Notes: generated from the letters alone by a model not told the origin. Shown: positions 23,386-31,548, numbered from the stretch's first letter. The stretch: DNA of 38,666 nt from SXOA01 sp051004015 (GCA_051004015.1 JBPCKT010000112.1:1-38666), one strand, 5' to 3'. Program-made: numbers and translations.

Positions 23386-23425
23386 GGGCGGCGACAAAAT
23401 CGCGGATACAATCGCCCTGAAGCCC
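23378..23425 (+). promoter_or_regulatory. predicted antiterminator hairpin of the cimA attenuator
   Basis: GGGCTT-A-GGGGCG (23378-23390) pairs with CGCCCT-G-AAGCCC (23413-23425): 12 base pairs with one A/G mismatch and one G-U. A nested GCGA/TCGC stem (23391-23394 with 23400-23403) lies in the loop. The 3' arm is the same sequence that forms the 5' arm of the terminator, so the two structures exclude each other. The 5' arm overlaps the end of the leader ORF: a ribosome paused at the Ile codons leaves it free, and one at the stop codon covers it. Confidence 0.55.
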
Positions 23426-23448
23426 CTCGCGGGTTTCAGGGTTTTTTT
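23415..23448 (+). terminator. intrinsic terminator (attenuator) upstream of cimA
   Basis: An 11-bp stem CCCTGAAGCCC/GGGTTTCAGGG (one G-U) with loop CTCGC, followed by seven T (23442-23448). It lies 29 nt after the leader stop codon and 45 nt before cimA. No full-length gene precedes it on this strand, so its likely job is to stop transcripts before they enter cimA. Confidence 0.85.
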
Positions 23449-23461
23449 GTTGGCTCACAAA

Positions 23462-23485
23462 GTGGGGTAGGCTTCCAGCCTGCCC
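23462..23485 (+). repeat. 24-nt repeat, copy 1, upstream of cimA
   Basis: GTGGGGTAGGCTTCCAGCCT followed by GCCC. It is identical over 24 nt to 25069-25092. It is internally near-palindromic (GGGgTAGGCT / AGCCTGCCC). It ends 8 nt before the cimA start codon and replaces any clear ribosome-binding site. Confidence 0.8.
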
Positions 23486-23493
23486 AGAAAACC

Positions 23494-25077
23494 ATGCGCA
23501 GCATCCAAATCTACGACACCACTCTCCGCGATGGGACGCAAGGCGAAGGCGTGAGCCTTTCCCTCCAGGACAAATTGCAAATTACCGCGCGGCTGGACGA
23601 AATTGGCGTGGACTATGTGGAGGGTGGCTATCCGCTGAGCAATCCCAAGGATGCCGAGTATTTTCAAAAGGTGCGGGAGCTGGATTTGAAAAACAGCACC
23701 GTCTGCGCCTTTGGCATGACGCGCCGCAAGGGGATGGCCGCCAAGGACGACCCGGGAATGAAGTCCCTGCTGGAAGCGGTCCTCGGCAGCCGGCGGCCGA
23801 CATGTACCATCGTGGGCAAGACCTGGGATTTTCATGTGACCGAAGTCCTGCGGGTCTCGCATGAAGAAAACCTGGACATGATTTTCGAGACCATCGAGTT
23901 CCTCCGCAGTCAGGGGTGCGACGTGTTGTACGACGCCGAACACTTCTTCGACGGCTCCGCGGCGAACCCGGCCTACGCTGCCCAGACCATTGCAGCGGCA
24001 GCAAAGGCGGGGGCGAAGATGGTCATCCTTTGCGATACCAACGGCGGCACGCTGCCGGAGGTCGTCGCGCAAAAGACTCGATTCGCCATGGAGACGCTGA
24101 GGCCCTTCGGAATCCCCGTCGGCATCCATTGCCACAACGACTGCGAGCTGGCCGTCGCCAACTCGCTCGCCGCGGTCGATGCCGGGGCGGAGCAGGTACA
24201 GGGAACGATCAACGGCTTTGGCGAACGTTGCGGCAACGCGGACCTGATCTCCGTGATGTCAAACCTCGGCCTCAAAAAGGGCTACGGCCTGCTCGGCGGT
24301 CGGGATCTGAAACACCTGACTGAGCTATCGCGCTTCGTCTACGAAACGGCGAACATCAACCTCCGTTCCAACCAGCCGTTCGTCGGCCACAGCGCCTTTG
24401 CCCACAAAGGGGGCATGCACGTTCACGCCATTGCCCGGGCCACCAGCACTTACGAGCACATGGACCCGCAGCTAGTCGGCAACGAGCGGCGGATTCTGGT
24501 CAGCGAACTCTCCGGCCGCTCCAACATTGCCGCCATGACCACCAAGCACAAGTTGAGCGACGACAAGGTCCTGATGGACGCGATTCTTGCCCGCGTGGTG
24601 CAACTAGAGGCCCAGGGTTATCAATTCGAAGCCGCCGAAGCCTCGTTCGACCTCCTCGTCCGCAAGGTCGCCGGCTCCTTTCAGCCGCACTTTGAGCGGA
24701 TCAAGTACCACATCGCCGTTAGCACACAGGGGAACGACGCCCCCGTGACCGAAGCGACCGTCAAGCTCCGTGTGAATGGCAAGGAACGGCACGAAGTGGG
24801 GGAAGGTGACGGCCCCGTGAACGCCCTCGACGCCGCCATGCGGAAGGCCCTGAACGGGAATTTCCCGAACCTCCGTGACATGCGGCTCATCGATTACAAG
24901 GTCCGCGTCGTCAACAGCGAAGCCGGCACCGCCGCCCGCATCCGCGTTAGCATCGAGAGCGCCGACCAGCACGACATCTGGGGGACCATCGGCGTGTCGG
25001 AAAACATCATCGAAGCCAGTTGGCTGGCCCTCGTCGATGCGATTGAATACAAGTTGTACAAGGACCAGGTGGGGTAG
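23494..25077 (+). CDS. cimA: (R)-citramalate synthase CimA
   Basis: A 527-residue DRE-TIM metallolyase that condenses pyruvate with acetyl-CoA to citramalate, the threonine-independent entry to isoleucine. The catalytic ‘YDTTLRDGTQGEGVSLS’ lies at residues 7-23. The metal-binding ‘GIHCHNDCELAVANSLA’, ‘INGFGERCGNADL’ and ‘FAHKGGMHVHAI’ are present, and the C-terminal ~130 residues form a LeuA-type dimerisation/allosteric domain. The FGMTRR and YDAEHFFDG motifs fit CimA better than LeuA. It sits behind a putative Ile/Val attenuator and directly ahead of valS. The last codons (V-G-stop) come from copy 2 of the 24-nt repeat. Confidence 0.93.
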   Translation: MRSIQIYDTTLRDGTQGEGVSLSLQDKLQITARLDEIGVDYVEGGYPLSNPKDAEYFQKVRELDLKNSTVCAFGMTRRKGMAAKDDPGMKSLLEAVLGSRRPTCTIVGKTWDFHVTEVLRVSHEENLDMIFETIEFLRSQGCDVLYDAEHFFDGSAANPAYAAQTIAAAAKAGAKMVILCDTNGGTLPEVVAQKTRFAMETLRPFGIPVGIHCHNDCELAVANSLAAVDAGAEQVQGTINGFGERCGNADLISVMSNLGLKKGYGLLGGRDLKHLTELSRFVYETANINLRSNQPFVGHSAFAHKGGMHVHAIARATSTYEHMDPQLVGNERRILVSELSGRSNIAAMTTKHKLSDDKVLMDAILARVVQLEAQGYQFEAAEASFDLLVRKVAGSFQPHFERIKYHIAVSTQGNDAPVTEATVKLRVNGKERHEVGEGDGPVNALDAAMRKALNGNFPNLRDMRLIDYKVRVVNSEAGTAARIRVSIESADQHDIWGTIGVSENIIEASWLALVDAIEYKLYKDQVG

Positions 25078-25092
25078 GCTTCCAGCCTGCCC
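25069..25092 (+). repeat. 24-nt repeat, copy 2, containing the cimA stop codon
   Basis: Identical to 23462-23485. Its first nine bases, gtg ggg tag, are the last two sense codons and the stop of cimA, so the annotated C-terminus is repeat-derived. Confidence 0.8.
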
Positions 25093-25127
25093 GGCAACCT
25101 CCACATGACGTGAAAGCCCCATTCCCT

Positions 25128-28100
25128 ATGTCCTTTGACCCCGCCTCCCTCCCCAACCGCTTTGACTTCGCCACTGCCCAGCCGCGTCTCTACGCGATGT
25201 GGGAGCAGGGGCGGTACTTCCATGCCGAGCCGCACCCCAAGCGGCAGCCGTTCAGCATTGTCATTCCGCCGCCGAACGTGACGGGGGCGCTCCACCTGGG
25301 GCACGCTCTCAACAACACGCTGCAGGACATTCAAATCCGCATGAAGCGGATGCAGGGGTTCAACGCCCTCTGGATGCCCGGCACCGACCACGCCGGCATC
25401 GCCACGCAGGCGGTGGTGGAACGCCGGCTGCGGGAGGAAGAGGGGAAGACGCGGCACGATTTGGGCCGCGAGGAGCTGGTCCGCCGCATCTGGGAGTGGA
25501 AGGAGCAGTATGAAAGCCGCATCCTCAGCCAGCTCAAGCAGATGGGCTGCTCGTGCGACTGGGAACGCGCCCGCTTCACGCTCGACGACACCTGTGCCCG
25601 GGCCGTGCGGCAAACCTTCTTCGACCTCTTCAGCCAGGGGCTCATCTACCGCGGCAAGCGGCTGGTGAACTGGGACACGTTCCTGCAAACCGCGGTGAGC
25701 GACGACGAAGTGTTTCAGGAAACCGTGAAGGGGCACTTCTGGCATTTTCGGTATCCGGTGATTGGGGGTTTGCCAGGTGAACCTGAGTTCGTGACGATTG
25801 CAACGACGCGGCCGGAAACGATGCTCGGCGATACCGCGGTGGCCGTCCATCCTGATCCGGCCAAGGCTCTCGACAAGGCCGAGACCGAAGCCCGCGAACG
25901 ACTGGCCAAAGCGCCGGCCAAGGAGAAGGCGGGCATTGAAACCCAGATTGAAGAAATCCAGCGGCGGCGGAAGGAGATGCTGCCGGAACTTGTGGTGCTG
26001 CGCGATATGGCGAAAGCGGGCCGCAAGCTCATGCTGCCGCTATTCAACCGCGAGATTCCGCTCATCGCCGACGAATGGGCCAAGCCGGAACTAGGGACCG
26101 GCTGCGTGAAGATTACTCCGGCCCATGATCCGAATGACTACCTGGTGGGCCAGCGCCAGAAGCTGCCGATGATTAACATCCTCAACCCCGATGGCACGCT
26201 GAACGCCGAAGCGGGGAAGTATCAAGGACTGACCATCAAGAAGGCCCGCGACGCAGTGGTGGCCGATCTCGACGCGCTTGGCCTGCTCGGCGATGTGGAA
26301 GACCGCGAAATCGAGCTGCCGCATAGCGACCGGAGCAAGACCCCGATTGAGCCGTACCTGGCAGACCAGTGGTTCGTGAAGATGGGCGACCACGACGACG
26401 GCAAGCCCGGCCTGGCGCAAATGGCGATGGATGCCGTGACTAGCGGCAGGGTGAAGATCATCCCGGAGCGGTATGCCAAGAGCTATCTCGATTGGCTAGG
26501 AGAGAAGCGGGACTGGCCGGTGAGCAGGCAGTTGTGGTGGGGGCACCAAATACCTGTGTGGTCGAAGATTTCGCCAATCAAAGCGCAGGAGGAGACGCTC
26601 GAGAAATTCCGTGGATCGGGAATTCTTGCGGCGCAAGGGCAAGGAATCGGACCGGCATCCAACGAGTTTCGGAACGTGAGGCGGCAAATCGATCAAGAAA
26701 CGGGCGAAATAAAATATATGCTTTGTGTGGCTCCTGGCCACGAAAACTTCGAGCGGAGTCTTGAAGCAAATGGTTTCACTCGCGATCCCGACGTTCTCGA
26801 CACTTGGTTCTCCTCCGCTCTCTGGCCTCACAGCACGCTCGGCTGGCCGGAGAAGACGCCGGAGCTGGCGTATTTTTATCCGACGAACGTCCTCATCACG
26901 AGCCGCGACATCATCACGCTCTGGGTGGCGCGGATGGTGCTGACGGGTCTGAACAACGTGGGGGAAGTGCCGTTCCGCCAGGTGTTCATCCATCCCAAAA
27001 TCCTGGACGGCTATGGGGAGTCGATGAGCAAGTCGAAGGGGAACGGAGTGGACCCGCTCGACATCGTCGGCAAGTTCGGGGCCGATTCGCTCCGCTATGG
27101 GCTGACGAGCCTGACAACCGAAACGCAGGACGTCCGGATGCCGGTGCAGTTCGAATGCCCGTACTGTCAGGCCCTCATCGACCAGACGAAGAAGAATCGC
27201 GAACTACCGAAGGTGGCATGCAGCAAGTGCGGCAAGGAGTTCTCCACGCAGTGGGCGCGGACGGACGCGGACAAGGCCATCTCGCGGGCGGCCGTGGTGA
27301 GCGAGCGGTTCGAAGTGGCCCGCAACTTCATGAACAAGCTCTGGAACGCCGCCCGCTTTTCGCTCATCAATCTGGAGGGCTACTCCCCTACCCCGGTGAA
27401 TGTGAACGAACTTCCCGTCGAGGATCGCTGGCTGCTGAGCCGGCTTTCGACGGTGACGCAGGAAGTGACGACGGCAATTGAAGCCTTCCGCTATGCTGAC
27501 GCAGCCAAATCGCTGTACGACTTCGCTTGGGACGAGTTCTGCAGCTTCTACGTGGAGATCAGCAAGAGTCGGCTGCAGGACGAGGCTGCCAAGCCCAACG
27601 CTCAGCGGGTACTCGCCCACACGCTCGACGTGCTGCTCCGACTACTCCACCCCCTCATGCCGTTCATTACCGAAGAGATCTGGCACAACTTGGGCCAACT
27701 CGCGCCGGTGCGGGGCATCCCCGAGCCGTACGAAGCGACAAAGCACGTCATCATTGCCCCCTGGCCCCGAGCCGAAGCTGCTCACCAGGACAAAGCGACC
27801 GAAGCCCGCTTCGCCACCTTCCAAGCCGCCCTCGCCGCCCTCCGCGAAATCCGCAGCCGGCAGAACATCCCGCCGCGAAACACTGTCGAGTTCTGCATCA
27901 AGTGCGACGCTGCCACCGCCGCCCTCTTGCAGCCGATGGCCGCCTATTTTCAGTCCATGGCCAACGCGACTGCCACGGGCTTCGGCCCGAGCGTCGTCCC
28001 ACCGCCGATGACCAGCAAGTCGGCTGTGTCCGGAATGGAAATCTTCGTCGACATGAAAGACCTCATCGACGTGCCCGCGGAGATTGCCAAAAACGAGAAG

Positions 28101-28271
28101 GAAGAGCAGAAACTTCTTGGACTCATCAAAGGAAAAGAAGCCAAGCTCGGCAACGCCAGCTTCGTGGACCGGGCTCCCGCAGCCGTCGTCGAGGCGGAAC
28201 GTGCCAGCTTGGCTCAGTATCAGGAGCAGCTTGCATCGATTCGCGCGGCGCTCGCCGCTTTGCGAGCTTAG
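25128..28271 (+). CDS. valS: valyl-tRNA synthetase
   Basis: A class Ia synthetase of 1047 residues that charges tRNA-Val. The HIGH motif is ‘GALHLGHALNNTLQD’, and the KMSKS motif is ‘ESMSKSKGNGVDPLDI’. The editing domain (‘TTRPETMLGDTAVAVHP’, ‘GTGCVKITPAHDPNDY’) is interrupted by an extra Lys/Glu-rich helical insert of about 55 residues. A zinc-ribbon-like insert with Cys677, Cys680, Cys698 and Cys701 lies between KMSKS and the anticodon-binding domain. The C-terminal coiled coil is present. ATG 25128 starts the conserved ‘LPNRFDFATAQPRLYAMWE’ block; GTG 25110 would add six residues. It follows cimA by 50 nt and is probably co-transcribed. Confidence 0.95.
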   Translation: MSFDPASLPNRFDFATAQPRLYAMWEQGRYFHAEPHPKRQPFSIVIPPPNVTGALHLGHALNNTLQDIQIRMKRMQGFNALWMPGTDHAGIATQAVVERRLREEEGKTRHDLGREELVRRIWEWKEQYESRILSQLKQMGCSCDWERARFTLDDTCARAVRQTFFDLFSQGLIYRGKRLVNWDTFLQTAVSDDEVFQETVKGHFWHFRYPVIGGLPGEPEFVTIATTRPETMLGDTAVAVHPDPAKALDKAETEARERLAKAPAKEKAGIETQIEEIQRRRKEMLPELVVLRDMAKAGRKLMLPLFNREIPLIADEWAKPELGTGCVKITPAHDPNDYLVGQRQKLPMINILNPDGTLNAEAGKYQGLTIKKARDAVVADLDALGLLGDVEDREIELPHSDRSKTPIEPYLADQWFVKMGDHDDGKPGLAQMAMDAVTSGRVKIIPERYAKSYLDWLGEKRDWPVSRQLWWGHQIPVWSKISPIKAQEETLEKFRGSGILAAQGQGIGPASNEFRNVRRQIDQETGEIKYMLCVAPGHENFERSLEANGFTRDPDVLDTWFSSALWPHSTLGWPEKTPELAYFYPTNVLITSRDIITLWVARMVLTGLNNVGEVPFRQVFIHPKILDGYGESMSKSKGNGVDPLDIVGKFGADSLRYGLTSLTTETQDVRMPVQFECPYCQALIDQTKKNRELPKVACSKCGKEFSTQWARTDADKAISRAAVVSERFEVARNFMNKLWNAARFSLINLEGYSPTPVNVNELPVEDRWLLSRLSTVTQEVTTAIEAFRYADAAKSLYDFAWDEFCSFYVEISKSRLQDEAAKPNAQRVLAHTLDVLLRLLHPLMPFITEEIWHNLGQLAPVRGIPEPYEATKHVIIAPWPRAEAAHQDKATEARFATFQAALAALREIRSRQNIPPRNTVEFCIKCDAATAALLQPMAAYFQSMANATATGFGPSVVPPPMTSKSAVSGMEIFVDMKDLIDVPAEIAKNEKEEQKLLGLIKGKEAKLGNASFVDRAPAAVVEAERASLAQYQEQLASIRAALAALRA

Positions 28272-28316
28272 CCCCCGCGTCCACGCGGGGAATCGCCGCG
28301 AGGACGCGGCGGCTAA
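28268..28316. repeat. TTAGCCCCCGCGTCC...GGACGCGGCGGCTAA palindrome overlapping the valS stop
   Basis: The arms TTAGCC-C-CCGCGTCC and GGACGCGG-C-GGCTAA pair over 14 bp with one C/C mismatch. The TAG stop of valS (28269-28271) is part of the left arm. It is a further member of the palindromes that abut or supply stop codons. Confidence 0.65.
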
Positions 28317-28456
28317 GCTTGTCAAACTTTGCCGATTGCGCAAAGTTTTCTGATTATTCCGAAAGTTCCGCTCAGGAAAGTTCCGATAACCGTGCTGCCG
28401 GAAGGTGCGTCCGCACGCGCGGAAGCTCTTTTTCGGCTGACCTGAAAGGACTTTCC

Positions 28457-29830
28457 ATGCTTTGCACTGTGCGAAATCTCTCGCTCGCCTTCCTGACGCT
28501 CGCTATCGGCCTCCAGCTAGCATCACCCGCGTTCGCCCTCCCTCCCGACATCGCCAGCCGGGCTGGCCGTCATGCCCGCCGGGCCGCTGAACAGCGGAGC
28601 GCCCAGCGAGAGGAAGAACAAGCGGAGCAGATTCCCGCGGACGCCGAAGTGCTGGACGACGCGGTTGAGGAGACCAGCGCCAAGGAGCCCATCGGCACCG
28701 GCACGAGACATCCCGTCCGTCGCGAGGCGCATGAATCGGCCATGAATGGTGCTCCACGGGTGCGCAACGCGTTCATCCCCGCCCACGAGCGGATGGCCGG
28801 CCGCAACTCTCGCAGCCAAAGCCACTTCACCCAGGCTCCCATGTCGGAGATGGAAGCGCAGGAAGAACTCCCGCTGCCGTCGCGGAAGCGAATGCTGACC
28901 GATGAGCGTCAGCCCGCTGCCGGCCAGCCGATGCACGAAGGCGAATACTACGGCGAAGAGGAAGTGTACTACGGCTCGGGCCCAGGTCCTCGGGGCTTCA
29001 GCCGCAACTGGGGAGACAACTGCAATCCCTGCTGCATTCCTTGCCCCCGCATCGGCTACTTCGAAGCCTTTGCCGGCGCTCACGGCTTTACCGGTCCGCT
29101 CAATCGCACCACCGGCAGCTTCGGTTTCCAGGAGGGATTCAACGCGGGCATGCCCATGTTCTGCGGCCTGACGCTGCAAGCCGGTATCAACGCCACGCAG
29201 AGCAATTTCGAGGGCGCCCCGTTCACTCCAGACGACCGGACGCAGTTTTTCACCACGGTCGGCGTTTTCCGCCGCGTGGACCTCGGCCTGCAAGCGGGCC
29301 TGGTCGTCGATTTCCTCCGCGACGATTGGGATTACAACATCGACATGACTCAAGTCCGCGGCGAGATCGGCTGGATGATGCCTTGCGGCAACGAACTCGG
29401 CTTCTGGTTCGCGGCCGGTGGCGATCAAACCACCACGGATGCCCAGGTCGCGTTCTTCGCCAACGACTCCGTCGCTTTCCGCAGCAGCGTCCTCAGCGTT
29501 GAACCTGTCGATATGTACGCCTTTTACTATCGCCGGCAATTCGCTTGCGGCGGCGAAGGGCGAGTTTTCGTCGGCGGCACCGATGACAACCGCGGACTGC
29601 TGGGCGGAAATATTCGCCTGCCGCTGAATCCTTGCTGGCAATTCAGCACGGACTTTCTCTACGTCGTGGCCAGTGACGACGCCGACTTCCGCTTTAACGA
29701 CGAAAGCTGGAACGTCTCGTTCAACCTCGTCTGGACCCCCTTCGGCCAAGGCGCCGGCGGCTGCCAGAACTACTGCCGTCCGCTCCTGGACGTAGCCAAC
29801 AACGGCAGCTTCCTTACGCGGCTGCCGTAG
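28457..29830 (+). CDS. DUF6666-like putative outer-membrane beta-barrel protein
   Basis: A 457-residue exported protein: signal peptide (‘LAFLTLAIGLQLASPAFA’), then a polar, Glu/Arg/Gln-rich linker to residue ~175, then Cys-containing ‘CNPCCIPCPRIGYFEAFAG’. About 270 residues of alternating amphipathic strands follow, ending ‘WNVSFNLVWTPF’. This is the look of a barrel family common in Planctomycetes (DUF6666-like; assignment by recall). ATG 28457 has AAGGA six bases upstream. An open frame continuing back into valS is spurious. A weak promoter candidate (TTGCCG, 17 nt, GATTAT at 28329-28357) lies upstream. Confidence 0.72.
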   Translation: MLCTVRNLSLAFLTLAIGLQLASPAFALPPDIASRAGRHARRAAEQRSAQREEEQAEQIPADAEVLDDAVEETSAKEPIGTGTRHPVRREAHESAMNGAPRVRNAFIPAHERMAGRNSRSQSHFTQAPMSEMEAQEELPLPSRKRMLTDERQPAAGQPMHEGEYYGEEEVYYGSGPGPRGFSRNWGDNCNPCCIPCPRIGYFEAFAGAHGFTGPLNRTTGSFGFQEGFNAGMPMFCGLTLQAGINATQSNFEGAPFTPDDRTQFFTTVGVFRRVDLGLQAGLVVDFLRDDWDYNIDMTQVRGEIGWMMPCGNELGFWFAAGGDQTTTDAQVAFFANDSVAFRSSVLSVEPVDMYAFYYRRQFACGGEGRVFVGGTDDNRGLLGGNIRLPLNPCWQFSTDFLYVVASDDADFRFNDESWNVSFNLVWTPFGQGAGGCQNYCRPLLDVANNGSFLTRLP

Positions 29831-29916
29831 AAACGCCCAAACATTGTTCGCGCGGGGAGGTTGGCTTATACTCAAAGGCCCACCCCACCTCCCTCCCCTC
29901 CTTGCCAGGGCGCGCC

Positions 29917-31266
29917 ATGTCTTTTGCGTCAATCACTCTCCTTCTCGTTGCGGGCACTGCCGCGGATTCACCTCCCGCCGGAACGCTCTTGACCTATAAG
30001 GGCGCGATGGTGGCGGCGAAGGAAGAAGGAACCACTTCAAAAAAAACCATCGCGCTGACGGTGCTTGTGGCTGACACGGAGGCGAATGGGTCGTCAACGC
30101 TGCTCTGGACGCTCGAGGAAAGCGGCCGCGGCAAATGGTCCTGGCTCGACCATTTTGGAACCTGGGAAGTTGATGCGAAAAAACGAGATGAGGGTTCGCT
30201 AGGACCGGCGCTGCTTTATCAGCGGGAAGACGGCAAGAGCATTGTCCCGCTGCTGTCTCCCCTGTTTGCCGCGGAAACGAAGCTGGAACGGGGTGCGATG
30301 TGGTCGGAAGGGCGGACGGATTACCGCGTCACCGGCGAGGCCAAAGCCGCCGGCCGCGAGTGCCTGGAAATCGATTGCCGCACTCCGTACGGACACAAGC
30401 GAACCATCTTTGTCGAGAAAACCTCGCCGCTCGTGGTAGCTCTGCGCGAGACGGTCTTCATCGGTCAGGGGGAGCAGCACGAATTGAAGCTGGAATTGGT
30501 GTCGGTCAAAGCCCTCTCCACGGAAGACGCAGCCAAGGCCGAAGCAGCATTTGAGCAAGGGACCAGGCTGAAAGACGCTCTGCATCATAAGCCGCGGACC
30601 GACCTGGTCGAATTCGAAAAGGATGAGCTCACGACCCTGCGGGCGGAATTGCCCAAGCTGGCTGAAGCGGCAAGCGCAACGCCGCTTGCGCCGCTCGTGG
30701 CTGCCGCACAAAAGGACCTGCAGGACCAGAAGGGCCGTTCCGGGGCGGTTACCGCGCTGCGTGACGCGGTTGTCGGAAAACCGACGGGCGAATTCAAGCT
30801 GCTCGACCTCGCGGGAAAAGAAGTCGGCCCGGAGGTGCTCAAGGACAAGGTTACCATTCTGCATTTCTGGGCCTATCGCGATACGCCGCTTGAGGAACCC
30901 TACGGCCAAGTCGGCTATCTCGACTTCCTGCTCCGCAAGCGGGGAGAAAAGGGAGTGCAAGTCCTGGGCGTTCTGGTGGACGAGAAGATTGTGGACGAGG
31001 GCGCTCGTCGCGCGGCGGCGGCTTCGGCCCGCAAATTGAAGTCCTTCATGAACCTGAGCTATGGCATCCTGATGGATGACGGCACGCTTCTCAAGAAACT
31101 CGGCGACCCGCGACCCGCTGGAGGGAAGCTGCCGCTATTCGTCGTCATCCGCCGCGACGGCAAGGTCATCGAGTACCACGCCGGCCTATACGATGTGAAG
31201 CCGGAGCAAGGGCTGGCCGAACTGGACGCCATTGTGGCTAAGGCGGCAGCCAGCGGCGTTAAATGA
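29917..31266 (+). CDS. exported protein with C-terminal redoxin (TlpA-like) domain lacking catalytic cysteines
   Basis: A 449-residue protein with a signal peptide (‘FASITLLLVAGTAA’). ATG 29917 has AGGG six bases upstream; TTG 29902 is rejected. Residues 20-280 are a beta-rich region of unknown family with an Ala/Glu-rich helical part. The C-terminal ~160 residues follow the TlpA/AhpC-TSA fold: ‘GEFKLLDLAGKEV’, ‘KVTILHFWAYRDTPLEEPYG’, ‘VLGVLVD’ and ‘LPLFVVIRRDGKVIEYHAG’. The position of the W-C-x-x-C motif is occupied by W-A-Y-R-D, so thiol redox chemistry of the usual kind is not possible. A palindrome follows the stop by one base. Confidence 0.75.
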   Translation: MSFASITLLLVAGTAADSPPAGTLLTYKGAMVAAKEEGTTSKKTIALTVLVADTEANGSSTLLWTLEESGRGKWSWLDHFGTWEVDAKKRDEGSLGPALLYQREDGKSIVPLLSPLFAAETKLERGAMWSEGRTDYRVTGEAKAAGRECLEIDCRTPYGHKRTIFVEKTSPLVVALRETVFIGQGEQHELKLELVSVKALSTEDAAKAEAAFEQGTRLKDALHHKPRTDLVEFEKDELTTLRAELPKLAEAASATPLAPLVAAAQKDLQDQKGRSGAVTALRDAVVGKPTGEFKLLDLAGKEVGPEVLKDKVTILHFWAYRDTPLEEPYGQVGYLDFLLRKRGEKGVQVLGVLVDEKIVDEGARRAAAASARKLKSFMNLSYGILMDDGTLLKKLGDPRPAGGKLPLFVVIRRDGKVIEYHAGLYDVKPEQGLAELDAIVAKAAASGVK

Positions 31267-31267
31267 A

Positions 31268-31319
31268 AGTACTTCTCACGCTCCGCTGAGGAATCATCTC
31301 GCGGAGCGAGATGAGTACT
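31268..31319. repeat. AGTACT-bounded palindrome between convergent genes
   Basis: AGTACTTCTCACGCTCCG pairs imperfectly with CGGAGCGAGATGAGTACT, with a 16-nt loop. It lies between the stop codons of two convergent genes (31266 and 31324). It could act as a transcription barrier but is more likely a dispersed element. Confidence 0.6.
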
Positions 31320-31323
31320 CTTT

Positions 31324-31548
31324 TCAGACGCGTACATACGGCCGCCGCGACGGTGCCAGAATCAGGAGAGCGCCGAGAATCAAGCAGATGGCGCCGATTA
31401 CCGGCGGCAGCGCGATGACATAGTCTCGGTACACGGTAATTGCGAAGGCCCCCAGGTCCACCGTTTCTTTGGGAATAATGAAGCTGAGTCCTTGGTACAT
31501 CAGGCACACAACGCCGAAAATCACCAGTAGGATTCCAAGAAGTCTCAT
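31324..31548 (-). CDS. small two-helix membrane protein (DUF3185-like)
   Basis: A 74-residue protein. ATG 31548 has AGGGG seven bases upstream. The first helix (‘LLGILLVIFGVVCLMYQGLS’) and the second (‘PPVIGAICLILGALLILA’) flank a short periplasmic loop; the tail is basic. The N-terminal ‘GILLVIFGVVCLMYQG’ pattern resembles DUF3185-type small membrane proteins, a weak assignment. Convergent with the redoxin-like gene. Confidence 0.62.
   Translation of the reverse strand: MRLLGILLVIFGVVCLMYQGLSFIIPKETVDLGAFAITVYRDYVIALPPVIGAICLILGALLILAPSRRPYVRV

Noticed and set aside
27527..28456. 310-codon N-terminal extension of the DUF6666-like gene into valS
   Set aside because: The extension is out-of-frame valS sequence; the signal peptide and ribosome-binding site fix the start at 28457.
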